A DNA stretch of 64,000 nucleotides, taken from positions 1-64,000 of the forward strand of contig NZ_LGJH01000154.1 in NCBI RefSeq assembly GCF_001298105.1, in the 5' to 3' direction. Position 1 is the stretch's first letter. Every line of letters starts with the position of its first letter. Of this stretch, positions 31,859 through 41,169 are shown in pieces. The position numbers and the translations under genes were made by a program. Source of the DNA: Novosphingobium sp. ST904 (lineage in GTDB: Bacteria; Pseudomonadota; Alphaproteobacteria; Sphingomonadales; Sphingomonadaceae). The notes beneath the pieces were generated by a model. It was not told the origin of the DNA. It saw only the letters and a program-made list of their open reading frames with translations, and ran no database searches.

Positions 31859-32763
31859 CCCGATCCCCGAACAGCGGAGATTCCTCTTTGGCCGCGCAAG
31901 GTGCGCAAAGCAGCGAGCATTCTGCCTTCATGACCGACACACCCTCGATCCGCCGTGCCTATACCACCTGCCGCCACGGCCAGATGCATTATCGCACTGC
32001 CGGGGCCGCACAGGCCGGACGCACGCCCATCGTGCTGCTGCACCAGAACCCCTCGTCTTCCTACGAGTACGAGGCCCTGATCCGCGAACTGGCGACCGAC
32101 CGGCTCGTGATCTCCTTCGACACGCCGGGCTACGGCATGTCCGACGCGCCGCCCGCGCCGCCGGGGATGGCCGGCTATGCCGCCGCCTTCTCGGACGGGC
32201 TCGATGCGCTGGAGGCCGAGGGCGTGCTGACCGGCAAGGTCGATCTCTACGGCTTCCACACCGGCACGCTGCTGTCCTGCGAACTGGCCATCGCCCGCCC
32301 GGACAAGGTCCGCGCATTGGGGCTGACCGGCATTCCGATGTTCGATCCGGCCACCCTTGCCGCCAAGCTCGAAGAAGCGCGCAATTTCCCGGAGCCGGAC
32401 GAAAGCGGCGAAGTGATCCTCGGCCTGCTTGGCAGGCTCTGGGGCTATATCGTCACCAACCGCGATCCCGCACAGCCGCTCGACAAGGCGGTGTGGAACT
32501 TCGCCGACAAATCGCGCGTGCTGCACCGTTTCGCCTGGGCCTACAGCGGCGTCTGGTCGTGGGATTTCTCGCGCCTCGGCCTCGTAACCCAGCCTGCCGT
32601 GCTCGTGCAGACGGCGGAAGACCTTCTCGAAGTGTCCCTCCAGGCCGCCGCGCGCATGCCGGACTGCCGGGCGGTCCAGCTTCTCGATCTCGACAAAGAC
32701 ATTTTCGATCTTGCCCCGGAGCGTATTGCCCATGAACTGCGTGACTTCCTTGACCGCCTCTGA
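31855..32763 (+). CDS. Alpha/beta-hydrolase-fold protein with GxHTG elbow (paralog 2)
   Basis: 302 residues from ATG 31855, chosen for its ATGA overlap; an internal ATG at 31930 gives 277 residues and is close to where the conserved fold begins. LLHQNPSSSYEYEALI is the oxyanion loop. The elbow YGFHTGTLLSCELA again has His (residue 135) at the nucleophile position. Where the catalytic His normally stands near the C-terminus the sequence reads LDKDIFDLAPERIAHEL, without an obvious His, so the classical triad is lost. Its 3-prime end overlaps the kinase-like gene by 32 bases. Role inferred only from context. Confidence 0.8.
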   Translation: MTRSPNSGDSSLAAQGAQSSEHSAFMTDTPSIRRAYTTCRHGQMHYRTAGAAQAGRTPIVLLHQNPSSSYEYEALIRELATDRLVISFDTPGYGMSDAPPAPPGMAGYAAAFSDGLDALEAEGVLTGKVDLYGFHTGTLLSCELAIARPDKVRALGLTGIPMFDPATLAAKLEEARNFPEPDESGEVILGLLGRLWGYIVTNRDPAQPLDKAVWNFADKSRVLHRFAWAYSGVWSWDFSRLGLVTQPAVLVQTAEDLLEVSLQAAARMPDCRAVQLLDLDKDIFDLAPERIAHELRDFLDRL

Positions 32764-33748
32764 CCTTCCGGTGGCCGAGGTTTCGCACTCGGTCCTCCAC
32801 CCCGAGTTCATCGCCGCCGAAGTGGCGCGCCGCTATCCCGTCAAGGGCGAGCTGACCTGTTTCCTGCTCTACCGGGGCATGAACGATGTCTATCTCGTGC
32901 AGGACGAGGAAGCGAAATACGCCCTGCGCGTCTGGCGCAAGACCTACCGCGACGTTGACGACGTGGCCTACGAACTCGATTTCCTCGACTATCTGCGCGA
33001 ACAGGGCTTCCCCGCCTCGGTCGGCGTGCCGCAGCATGACGGCAAGCTCTACTTCAAGGTGCTTTCCCCCGAGGGCGAACGCGCCATCGCGCTTTACGAC
33101 TGGGCGCCGGGCGTGAAGTTCGGAGACCGCCTGTCCGAGGAAACCGCCTTCCGCATCGGCGCCGCCATGGCCCGGATGCACCTGCTCGGCAATGCCTGGG
33201 CGGGAGCCGACCACCGGTTCTCGACCGAGACGGCCAAGGACTACAACATCTGCATGCCGGCGCTGATCGACTTCGTCTACGACCGGCCGGACGACTTGCG
33301 CGACTATCCGGTGATCGCCGCCAACCTCGACAAGCGGCTCGACGAACTGGCCGCCTCGGGCAAGGTGCCGCTGGGCGTGTGCCACCGCGATTTCCACCCC
33401 AGCAACGTCCACGTCGCCGAAGACGGCGGCATCACCCTGCTGGACTTCGACGCCGCGGGCGAGGACTTCCTCATGCAGGACGTGCAGAACTTCGTCTGGG
33501 GCAACCTGTTCTACGGCTTCGATCCGAAGATCGGCGAGGCTTTCGAGGACGGCTACCAGTCGGTTCGGCCCTTCACCCCGGAAGAGACCGAGAATACCGA
33601 GCTGTTCCTGATGGCCAAGGCCCTGCGCCTGATCGCAGGCATGGCCCATAGCTCGACGGCGGTAGGGCGCGGCACCCTGCGCTTCCGCAACCTCGACTGG
33701 CTGGGGGACTATGTGAAGACCCGCGCCCGCGCCTGCGGCCTGCTCTGA
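32732..33748 (+). CDS. APH/choline-kinase-fold phosphotransferase
   Basis: 338 residues with a bilobal kinase-like fold. The catalytic loop is CHRDFHPSNVHV and the metal-binding DFG equivalent is LLDFDAAGED; the N-lobe contains YRGMNDVYLVQ and YALRVWRKTY. This pattern is that of aminoglycoside phosphotransferase, homoserine kinase and SrkA relatives. Its location in a catabolic operon between a hydrolase-fold gene and an MFS carrier argues for phosphorylation of a pathway small molecule rather than antibiotic resistance. The start ATG 32732 lies inside the preceding gene; an ATG at 32711 is possible. Confidence 0.83.
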   Translation: MNCVTSLTASDLPVAEVSHSVLHPEFIAAEVARRYPVKGELTCFLLYRGMNDVYLVQDEEAKYALRVWRKTYRDVDDVAYELDFLDYLREQGFPASVGVPQHDGKLYFKVLSPEGERAIALYDWAPGVKFGDRLSEETAFRIGAAMARMHLLGNAWAGADHRFSTETAKDYNICMPALIDFVYDRPDDLRDYPVIAANLDKRLDELAASGKVPLGVCHRDFHPSNVHVAEDGGITLLDFDAAGEDFLMQDVQNFVWGNLFYGFDPKIGEAFEDGYQSVRPFTPEETENTELFLMAKALRLIAGMAHSSTAVGRGTLRFRNLDWLGDYVKTRARACGLL

Positions 33749-33750
33749 CC

Positions 33751-35165
33751 ATGAACGGCCCGATCGCGCTCAACAGGGCGGAGGCTGCGGCGATGCCATC
33801 GTCCGGCTCCCGCCCGGTGGCGGAAGGCTCGTGGCCGGGCGGAAAATCCGCCTGGGTCATGGTTTTCATGCTGTTCCTGGCAGGGGTGCTCTCGGTCATC
33901 GACCGGGCGGCGCTCAACATCCTGGTCGATCCGGTGCGCGCCGATATCGGCATCGGGGACGAGCAGATCGGGCTGTTGCAGGGCCTCGCCTTCGGGCTGT
34001 TCTATGCCTTCATGGGCCTGCCGATGGGTCTGCTGGCCGATCGCATCTCCCGCCGCAACCTGATTGTCGCGGGGATCGCGCTGTGGAGCGTGGCGACGAT
34101 CGGCAGCGGGCTGGCCCAGACGTTCGGCTCGCTGTTCACCGCCCGCCTGCTGGTGGGTCTGGGAGAGGCGGCGCTGGGGCCGGCCGCGATCTCGCTGATC
34201 GCGGACCTTTTCTCCCCCGAGCGACGCGGGCGGCCGATCTCGTTCTACATGATGGGAAAGGGCCTCGCGAACGGCGTGGCCATCTCGCTTACCGGCCTCT
34301 TGGTGACGGCCGCCGGTGCGGGCGCTTTCCTCGGCCTGCCGCTGATCGGCCACCTCGTGCCCTGGCGGATCGTCTTCGTGGTGTTCGGCGCCGGCGGGCT
34401 GCTGGTGGCGCTGGCCCTGCTTGCCTTCACGCGCGAGCCCGTCCGGCAAGTGCAGGCCGCCGCCGGAGCCGTGCCGCGCCTGCCCGGTGCGGCGGAAGCC
34501 GCCTATTTCTGGCGCAACCGCCGCGTGCTCCTGCCGCTCTATTTCGGTTTCGCGACCTGCTTCACGGTCGCCTACGGCGGTTCCGCCTGGGCGCCGACGA
34601 TGCTGCTGCGCGGCTACGGCGCCGATGCCGCGTTCCTCGGCAAGTGGCTGGGGCCGCTCTCGATCCTGTTCTCCGCCATCGGCCCGCTGATCGGCGGAAC
34701 GATGCTGGACCGCTCGATGCGTCGGGCCGGACGATGGCGCGCTTCGCGATCCTCGCGGTCGCACCGTTGTTCGCCCTGCCCTCGGTCCTGGCGGTGCTGG
34801 CGGGAGAACTTCACCTGGCGACAGTGCTGGTGGCCTCTTCGAACGCCGTGTTCTCGGTGATCGGCACGGTCATGTTCGCCACTTTGCAGTCCCTCGTCCC
34901 GCCCCGGATGCGCGGCTGCGCGATCTCGCTCACGCTCGTGCTCAACACCATCATCGGCGCCAGCCTCGGCCCGCTGATGGTCGCCAGTGTGACCGAGCGC
35001 GTGCTGCACGACCCGGCGCAAGTGGGCTGGTCGATTGCCGTGGTCTGCACGCCGTTCCTGTTGCTGGGCGCCGCGCTCTATGCCGGAGCCGGGCGCGCGA
35101 TGCGCCGCGCCGCCGCGCGCGGCGACAGCGAATGCGCGCAGCTTCTTTCAAGCGGCGCCAACTGA
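33751..35165 (+). CDS. MFS transporter (Spinster/anion-cation symporter-like), frameshifted
   Basis: About 471 residues with 12 predicted membrane segments. AGVLSVIDRAALNILVDPVR, LPMGLLADRISRRNLI and VGLGEAALGPAAISLIADLF are typical of the major facilitator subgroup that carries aromatic or organic acids. One base is missing near 34730, and the C-terminal five segments continue in the next frame (ARFAILAVAPLFALPSVLAV). It starts two bases after the kinase stop. Unlike the other carriers of this locus it is not of GPH type. Confidence 0.85.
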
Positions 35166-35234
35166 TCGAGACACACAATCCATGGCCGGGCGCAATCGCC
35201 CGGCCATGACAGCCTACCCAGGGGGGAAACAGCG

Positions 35235-36212
35235 ATGACGGTCGGTCGAATTCTCAAGACGGCGGGGAGCGCGGTCCTTGCCGTTGTCGTCCTGCTGGCG
35301 CTCGTGCTGCTGACGATGCGGCTGGGCTGGTGGAACCCGTCCTATGAAAGCGTAAAGGCGGCGCAGGCTACCGCGCCCTCGACGTTCGAACGCATCGGCA
35401 CCGCCAATCTCCACATCCGCGACGAAGGTCCGCGCGATGGCCCGGTCGTGGTGATGCTCCACAGCTCGATGACGAACCTGCGCGAATGGGACGGCTGGAC
35501 CGACGCGCTCAAGGACAAGTACCGGGTGATCCGGTTCGACTGGCCGCCCTACGGCCTCTCGACGGACAGCGCCCCCTCCACCGGGATGCCCGGCGTGGTG
35601 GCGCTGCTGGAACAGCTGATGGAGAAGAAGGGCGTCACGCGCTTCGCCCTTGTCGGCACGTCCAGCGGAGCCACGTCTCGACGCTCTACGCTGCGAAGTA
35701 TCCGCAGAAGGTCACGGCGCTGGCGCTCTCGGCCCTGCCGCTGAAAGCCCCGCCGCCCAGCGATTTCAGCCGCCTGATGTGGGCGATGGTCTGGACCCAC
35801 GAAACGCTGGTGCCCAATTACTACCCGCGCTTCTACTATCGCCGCGCGCTTTCCGAACTCTACGGCAAGCCCGAACGCCTCACGGATGCGACGGTGGACT
35901 GGTACTACCAGACCAACACCCTGCCCGCGGCTTCGCCCGCGTGAAGGACTACTACGAGACAAACAAGAAGGCGGTCTGGGCCAAGGGCGCGGGCGACGAC
36001 GCGCGCGGGTCAAGGCGCCAATCCTGCTGCAATGGGGTGATGCCGATCCGGTGCTGCCGAAGTACCTCGCCGCCGATGCGGTGAAGGAGTTCTCGGGCAC
36101 GAAAGTGGACGTGATCCACTATCCCGATCTCGGCCACTACCCGATGCTCGAACTGCCCGGGGAAACCGCAAGGGACCTGCGCGCCTGGCTCGATCGGACG
36201 GTGACGAAGTGA
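35235..36212 (+). CDS. Membrane-anchored alpha/beta hydrolase (paralog B), three frameshifts
   Basis: About 326 residues. AGSAVLAVVVLLALVLLTM is an N-terminal anchor. HSSMTNLREWDGWTDALKDK, RFDWPPYGLS, the elbow GTSSG (Ser nucleophile) and IHYPDLGHYPMLELPGE with the catalytic His parallel the protein at 25106. Single bases are missing near 35668, 35930 and 36008; three frames join into one uninterrupted protein. A strong GGGGGG/AAA ribosome-binding site precedes the ATG. The stop overlaps the next start (GTGA). Confidence 0.82.
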
Positions 36213-36610
36213 GCGTGCCAGATCGAACCGGGCCCGATCTGGCCGGCACCTGGGCCCTCCACGGCGCCACGCTCGGGCCCGATGGCGATACGCTTTACGA
36301 ATGGGACGGCAGGATGACGCTCGTTCCCGGCGGAGATGCCTTCTCCGTCGCCATCGAGACCACCGGCTTCAAGACCTCCCGCTCGGTGAGCTTCGCCGAG
36401 AAGCTCACGCCCCTGCCCTCGGGCGAGTGGCACCTGCGCTATGGCTACGAGGCTGACCCCGAGCATTTCGCCACCGAAAGCCATACCTTCTTCGGCCTTT
36501 CACAGCTCACCTTCGCCCCGGACCTTGCAAGCGCGCGGGGCACTTCGTGCAACTACAACGGCCGATACGTCGTCATGGAACTGCAGGCCACGCGGGAGGA
36601 ACGGACATGA
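36209..36610 (+). CDS. Small beta-rich protein, unrecognised
   Basis: 133 residues starting with GTG that overlaps the preceding stop. DLAGTWALHGATLGPDGDTL opens a series of alternating beta-like segments, with ESHTFFGLSQLTFAPDL and ASARGTSCNYNGRYVVMEL later, which suggests a lipocalin-like or other small barrel. No signal peptide is visible. It is locked between two alpha/beta hydrolases by GTGA and ATGA overlaps, so it is co-translated with both. Function unknown; a ligand-binding or accessory role is possible. Confidence 0.6.
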   Translation: MSVPDRTGPDLAGTWALHGATLGPDGDTLYEWDGRMTLVPGGDAFSVAIETTGFKTSRSVSFAEKLTPLPSGEWHLRYGYEADPEHFATESHTFFGLSQLTFAPDLASARGTSCNYNGRYVVMELQATREERT

Positions 36611-37565
36611 GGCCGATCCGGCTTGCGCGTATCTGCGGGCTCTCGCTGGCCGCCCTGGCGCTGTCTCCCGCCGCCGCGCAGACCGAGCCGGCCCCGCTCG
36701 GCGATGCCGCCCTGCGCAGCCGCTATGCGCTGCCCGGCTCGCAATTCGCCGAGATCGACGGGGAAAGCGTCCATTACGTCGTGGAGGGCAAGGGCCCGGC
36801 GATCCTGCTGGTCCACGGCTCCTACGCCAGCCTGCGCCAGTGGGACGATTGGGCCGCCAGGCTCTCGCGCCATTACCGGGTGATCCGCTACGACCAGTCT
36901 CCCGCCGGACTCTCGGGCCCCAGCCCTGCCGGAGACTATACCATCGAGCACCGCATCCGCGTGATCGACGGATTGATGGACCGGCTGAAGGCAGACCGCT
37001 TCGTCATGGTCGCGACATCCAGCGGCGGGCTGCCCGCCGCCGCCTACGCTGCCGCCCGGCCAAAGCGGGTGCGGGCGCTGGTGCTGAACAACATCGCGGC
37101 GGGGCCGGTGAAGTTCGACCTCGACGGCCTGCCCCCCGCGCTCAAGGTCGCGCTGGCCGAGGACCGCACCCACCCCGGCTGGCACGCGCCGGAATACTGG
37201 CGGCAGATCCTGCTCGCCAATGTCGTCGATCCCGCGCGCATCACTCCCGCGCTGGTGGCCCAGTGGACCGACCTCAACAGCCGCCCCTTGCGCGATCCCG
37301 CCATCGGCAAGGCGGTGGCGGCGTCCACGTCCTTCGCGCGAACGCCGGACGACTTGCGCCGGATCACCGCGCCCACGCTGCTGCTCTGGTCCGCCGACGA
37401 CCACGAAACCACGCTGGAGCGGGACGGTAAACAGGCGCTCGCGCTGCTCGGCAGCACCGACAAATCGCTCGAAGTCATCGACCGCTGCGGCCACATGATG
37501 CCTTCGACTGCCCGGATCGGGCTCTCGAACGCATGATGCCCTTCCTCCGCCGCACTGCCAGGTGA
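36607..37565 (+). CDS. Secreted alpha/beta hydrolase (paralog C), frameshifted at the C-terminus
   Basis: About 319 residues with a signal peptide ending at SPAAAQ. LLVHGSYASLRQWDDWAARL is the oxyanion loop, VATSSGGLPAAAYAAA the nucleophile elbow (Ser), and VIDRCGHMMPFDCPDRALER, after restoring one C near 37503, contains the catalytic His. Without repair the protein would end 9 residues earlier with an unrelated tail. It is the last gene of the rightward operon and is followed by a terminator. Paralogous to the proteins at 25106 and 35235. Confidence 0.83.
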
Positions 37566-37571
37566 AAGGAA

Positions 37572-37603
37572 AAGGCCGCGCCCCCGTGAAAGGGCGCGGC
37601 CTT
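37572..37603. terminator. Hairpin terminator between convergent operons
   Basis: A perfect 12-bp inverted repeat, arms 37572-37583 and 37592-37603, with an eight-base loop. It lies between the stop of the alpha/beta hydrolase and the stop of the convergent LLM gene; the flanking A/T tract is short, so efficiency is uncertain. Confidence 0.7.
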
Positions 37604-37629
37604 CGATCCCTCAGGCAAACGGCGCCCGG

Positions 37630-38723
37630 TCAGGCCGGCACGGGTTCCGCCTCCGCCAGTTCGGCATCGCGCTCGGCCACTTTCGCGCGCAGCAGCGGGA
37701 TAAGGTCGCGTCCGATGGCGATCACGTCTTCCACCGGATCAAAACCGCGCAGGATGAACGCCGAAACCCCGGCGTCGTAATAGTCCATCAGCGCATCGGC
37801 GAGCTGGGCCGGGGTACCGACAAGGGTGCCCGAATTGCTCTGCCCGCCGCGAAGCTGGTTGATGCCGTTCCAGAAGCACTTCTCCAGCCTGTCGCCGCGC
37901 GCGGCGAGTTCGGCGGTGCGCTTGAACCCGTCGGCCTTCACGGCGGCGGTGTTCGGCGCCAGCTTGCCCATATTGGCGGCCACTGCCTCGCGGATCTCGT
38001 CGGCGCGGGCCCATGCCGCTTCCTCGCTATCGGCGATAACAATGCGGATCGACATCAGGAAGCGCGGGGAGCGACCATGCGGCGCGGCGGCCTCGCGCAC
38101 CTTGGCGACCACTTCGGTCATCCCTGCCACCGTATCGGAGAGAGTGGCGAAAGTATCGCAATACTCGCCCGCCACTTCGAGCGCTGCCGGACTCATCCCG
38201 CCGAAATAGACCGGCACCGTGCCCTGCGTGGGCTTGATCGCTGCAAAACCGCCGTTGAAGCGGAACCACTTGTCCTCATGATCGACGGGCTTTTCGCTGG
38301 TCCATATCCGGCGCAGCACCGAGATGTACTCCTTCGCGCGGTCGTAGCGCTCCACCTTGGTCCGGTAATCGCCGTCGGCCTGCGTTTCCTCGTCGCTGGC
38401 GGCGGTGATGATGTGGACGCCGACGCGGCCCGGCATCAACCGGTCAAGCGTGGCCAGCATCCGCGCGGCCATGGTCGGCGGGATGAAGCCCGGCCGGTGC
38501 GCCAGCATCACGCGAGCCGCGTCGTGTTCGCGGCGACATATCCGGCGATGGTGAAGTTGTCCGGCATGATCGCGGCATTGGCGACCAGCACCTTGTCATA
38601 GCCCCATGCGTCATGGAGGCGCGCCATCCGCGCGATGCCTTCGGGATCGAACGTCTCGAAGGGAACGGGATGCGTTTCGCTCGAAATGTTGTGGTTGAGC
38701 AGACCGTTTATCTCGACCGGCAT
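37630..38723 (-). CDS. LLM flavin-dependent monooxygenase, SsuD-like (paralog 2), frameshifted
   Basis: About 364 residues. MPVEINGLLNHNISSETHP starts the barrel; LAHRPGFIPPTMAARMLATL, GRVGVHIITAASDEETQADG and YRTKVERYDRAKEYISVLRR match the paralogs at 20743 and 51272. One base is missing near 38513, and joining gives TTRLAVMLAHRPGF. It lies downstream of the second methyltransferase on the same strand, separated by 127 bases. Like its relatives it requires FMNH2 from an unlinked reductase. Confidence 0.86.
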
Positions 38724-38850
38724 GAGGCTCGAAGCCCTCCTCTATAGTGCTGAAGGCCGAAGTCTATGCCCGGCTGTATCGGCGCAAAGCCGCCGCTTTT
38801 CGGTATCCGACAGGTGGAACGGGGGGTGCCGTCCCACCTGCCCGGAAAGG

Positions 38851-40035
38851 TCACTTGGTAGCCGAGCAGGCGTACCAGCTGCCGATCATCGCCCGGCCTT
38901 CGGGGTGGCCTTCGGTGAAGAAGTCCGCCCGGTCGGGCTTGAGGAAGAACGTGCCCTTGCGGTAGCCGACCATGACTTCTTCAGGGTCGAAACCGGCATC
39001 CACCGCGACCTTCATCCAGTCGGTACGCGCCAGCGAGGTCATGAACGGTTCGTTGTTGTAGTGGCTTTCGAAGTCGCAGCGCATCTGGTCCCAAAGCGAG
39101 AGATGCTCATGGCGCGGCGGCACATCCACGTGGCACATGATCCCGCCTTTGCGCAGCAGGCGGTGGCTCTCCTTGAAGATGCCGCGCATGCCCTTGGCCG
39201 AAGTCTCGTGGAGCACGGCGGAAGAGCAGACCAGATCGAAGCTCTCGTCCTCGAAGTCGGTATGCTCGGCGTCCTGCTGGCTGAAGTGGATCGCCGCGCC
39301 CATCGCCTCGGCGCGGGCATGGCCGTAGCGCAGCATCGGCGCGCCCACGTCGAGCGCGAAGACTTCCGCATCGGGGAAAGCCTGCGCAATCGCCACGGTC
39401 GAATGGCCGACCGAACAGCCGAGATCGAGGATGCGCCGGGGCTTGAAGTCCGGGTAGAAGTCCTGGACATGGCTGGCGAGCGTGTGCCCGCGTCCGTCGT
39501 TCTTCCAGCCGCCGTTGAGATTGCGGAGGTACGTGGAAGCGAACCGGTCGTAGAGCGCGCCGGCGCGGAAATCGCCCGCGGCGGTGTCGACCGTGTAGCT
39601 GCCCGGCATGCGGTGATGATCGAAGGACGAGATGTAGCGCGGGATCGCAAGGTCCGGATTCAGGCGCAGGCTGCCCTTGGGCTCCGCCACTTGCGCCTCG
39701 ACCTTGGCCGAAAGGTCGTCAAACTGGCGGTCGATCGCACCGTCGAGCGAAAGCCAGATGCGGTCCTGATAGAACAGCGAGAGCGTCAGCCAGTACTGGT
39801 GCAGCGGATGGGCTTCCAGCGCCCCGCGAACCTGGGTGCTGGAGGTCGGCTTGCTGCCGGTCTTCTTCTCGATCTCCGGGACGATAACCTCGTCCAGCAG
39901 GCGACGGTCGAGCGGGTCCATGTTCTGGCTGGTCCAGGCGCGCATGGCGAGGAAGTGGTCCTCCATCGCCTGCTCGTCATGGTTGGACTGCGGCATGACC
40001 GCATGACCGAAATGTTCCTGGCGGTACTGTTCCAT
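38851..40035 (-). CDS. Class I SAM-dependent methyltransferase (paralog 2)
   Basis: 394 residues with the same two-part layout as the protein at 19060. The helical N-terminal region contains SFDHHRMPGSYTV, matching DIHCMPGGY of the paralog. Motif I is ILDLGCSVGHST, followed by VFALDVGAPMLRYGHARAEA, FDLVCSSAVLHETSAKG and KGGIMCHVDVPP; NNEPF is also shared. The gene lies 22 bases downstream of the small partner gene, here the reverse of the order at 19-20 kb. Substrate unknown. Confidence 0.82.
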   Translation of the reverse strand: MEQYRQEHFGHAVMPQSNHDEQAMEDHFLAMRAWTSQNMDPLDRRLLDEVIVPEIEKKTGSKPTSSTQVRGALEAHPLHQYWLTLSLFYQDRIWLSLDGAIDRQFDDLSAKVEAQVAEPKGSLRLNPDLAIPRYISSFDHHRMPGSYTVDTAAGDFRAGALYDRFASTYLRNLNGGWKNDGRGHTLASHVQDFYPDFKPRRILDLGCSVGHSTVAIAQAFPDAEVFALDVGAPMLRYGHARAEAMGAAIHFSQQDAEHTDFEDESFDLVCSSAVLHETSAKGMRGIFKESHRLLRKGGIMCHVDVPPRHEHLSLWDQMRCDFESHYNNEPFMTSLARTDWMKVAVDAGFDPEEVMVGYRKGTFFLKPDRADFFTEGHPEGRAMIGSWYACSATK

Positions 40036-40057
40036 GTCTTGGGGCTCCCGTTCCGGA

Positions 40058-40414
40058 TTAATCGCGGGTCACGGCGTCGAGGACGCCTTCATAATCGTGC
40101 TGGTCGGCCAGTGCCTCGGGCATCAGCTTGTCGCGGGCGGTGCCCAGCACGCGCTCGTAAATCCCTTGCCGGTAGGCGCCGCGATAGGCGCGCGCCTCGG
40201 CGTCCGGGGCGAATGTGTCGATATCAGCGGGGCCGTGCAAGCCCGCGGCCTTGAGCAGGCGCTCGTTCGCGTCGAGCCGGTCCTTCAGCACGACGACCTC
40301 GCCCATCAGCGCCAGCACCAGTCCCGCGAGGGCGTCCACCGTCCCGCTTTCGAAAACCACCGGCTGGCTGCCCTTCGACCGCGCCTTGCGGTCAAGGTTC
40401 ATGCGCTCTGCCAT
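40058..40414 (-). CDS. Small helical protein paired with methyltransferase (paralog 2)
   Basis: 118 residues starting at ATG 40414 (a GTG at 40417 is directly upstream). The core ALMGEVVVLKDRLDANERLL followed by KAAGLHGPADIDTF parallels VLRDRLDSAERVAKASGLDLAAGIEAL in the protein at 20286. The N-terminus is basic (RKARSKGSQP) and the C-terminus charged. It is in an operon between the ureidoglycolate-lyase-like gene and the second methyltransferase. No known domain recognised. Confidence 0.65.
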   Translation of the reverse strand: MAERMNLDRKARSKGSQPVVFESGTVDALAGLVLALMGEVVVLKDRLDANERLLKAAGLHGPADIDTFAPDAEARAYRGAYRQGIYERVLGTARDKLMPEALADQHDYEGVLDAVTRD

Positions 40415-40418
40415 CACG

Positions 40419-41008
40419 TCACTCCATCAGTTCGAAACGGAACAGGTTGCCGGTGCGGGCAACGATGTCCTTCTTGTCGAGATCGGGGCCGTGCGCCTCT
40501 TCGGTCACGGCATCCTTGGCCTTCAGATCATAGCCGGACTGGCTGGAGAGGATCACGACGAGGTCGGTCCCGTCCTCCACCGCGAAGGGAAACTCGTGCC
40601 ATGTGCCAAGGTGCATGGCGAAGCCCGCCGTCCCGTCGAAACGGAAGGCGCGCACTTGCGAAAGGTCGGGAAGCTCGCCCTCGCTCGGCGGCGCCATGAC
40701 CGCCACGAAAGGCTTGCCGCCAAGCGGCAGGAATGCCTGGGTATGCTGGAAATGGCGCTCCATGTAGCGCACCTCGCCGGGGCGGCGATCCATCTGGGCC
40801 AGCGTGAGTTCCACCGGATGTTCGCAGAGGAAACGGGCGGGGTAGCTCATCTTCACCGCGCCCTTGTAGAAATCGACCGAAACCGGCTTTACCGGCGCAT
40901 CGCGGCCGATCACCGCACCGAACGGCGCCAGCGCCTCGGGCGTGGCGGGTTCGACCGCAAGCTCGATCACGGTGCATTCAGGCGTTGAACTGCGTTTTGC
41001 GTGGTCAT
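40419..41008 (-). CDS. Ureidoglycolate-lyase (AllA)-family cupin, frameshifted near start
   Basis: About 196 residues. PEALAPFGAVIGRDA, RYMERHFQHTQAFLPLGGKP and LGTWHEFPF are the conserved blocks of the AllA beta-barrel family, which releases glyoxylate and urea from ureidoglycolate. The best start is ATG 41008, with AGAGGG 6-11 bases upstream; it requires one missing G near 40971 to join MTTQNAVQRLNAP to VIELAVEPATPEAL. No other purine or allantoin gene is present, so the protein probably acts on a related acid in this pathway. It is divergent from the GlcD-like flavoprotein. Confidence 0.8.
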
Positions 41009-41169
41009 GGATGCCCTCTGCCGCCTTTGTCCGCCCGATCATGCGCCCCGGAAAGGAGATTCGAGCAGGGATCGAACTGTTTGATCGCTGGCCGGATAGC
41101 CGCAGGGTGGATAGGCTGGCGCCGGGCGGTCGCGGGGGCTGGCGGGAATGGTCAAGCCTAGCGGCCGAT

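Noticed and set aside
32732..33748. Aminoglycoside resistance gene
   Set aside because: Only the general kinase fold supports it; the operon context is catabolic and no mobile element is near.
35235..36212. Programmed ribosomal frameshifting in multiply interrupted genes
   Set aside because: No slippery heptamers with downstream structures, and breaks occur at differing positions in unrelated families; missing bases in short runs explain them better.
36209..36610. Immune-type (CBASS-like) small barrel effector
   Set aside because: No nucleotide cyclase, TIR or other defence gene nearby; its neighbours are metabolic hydrolases.
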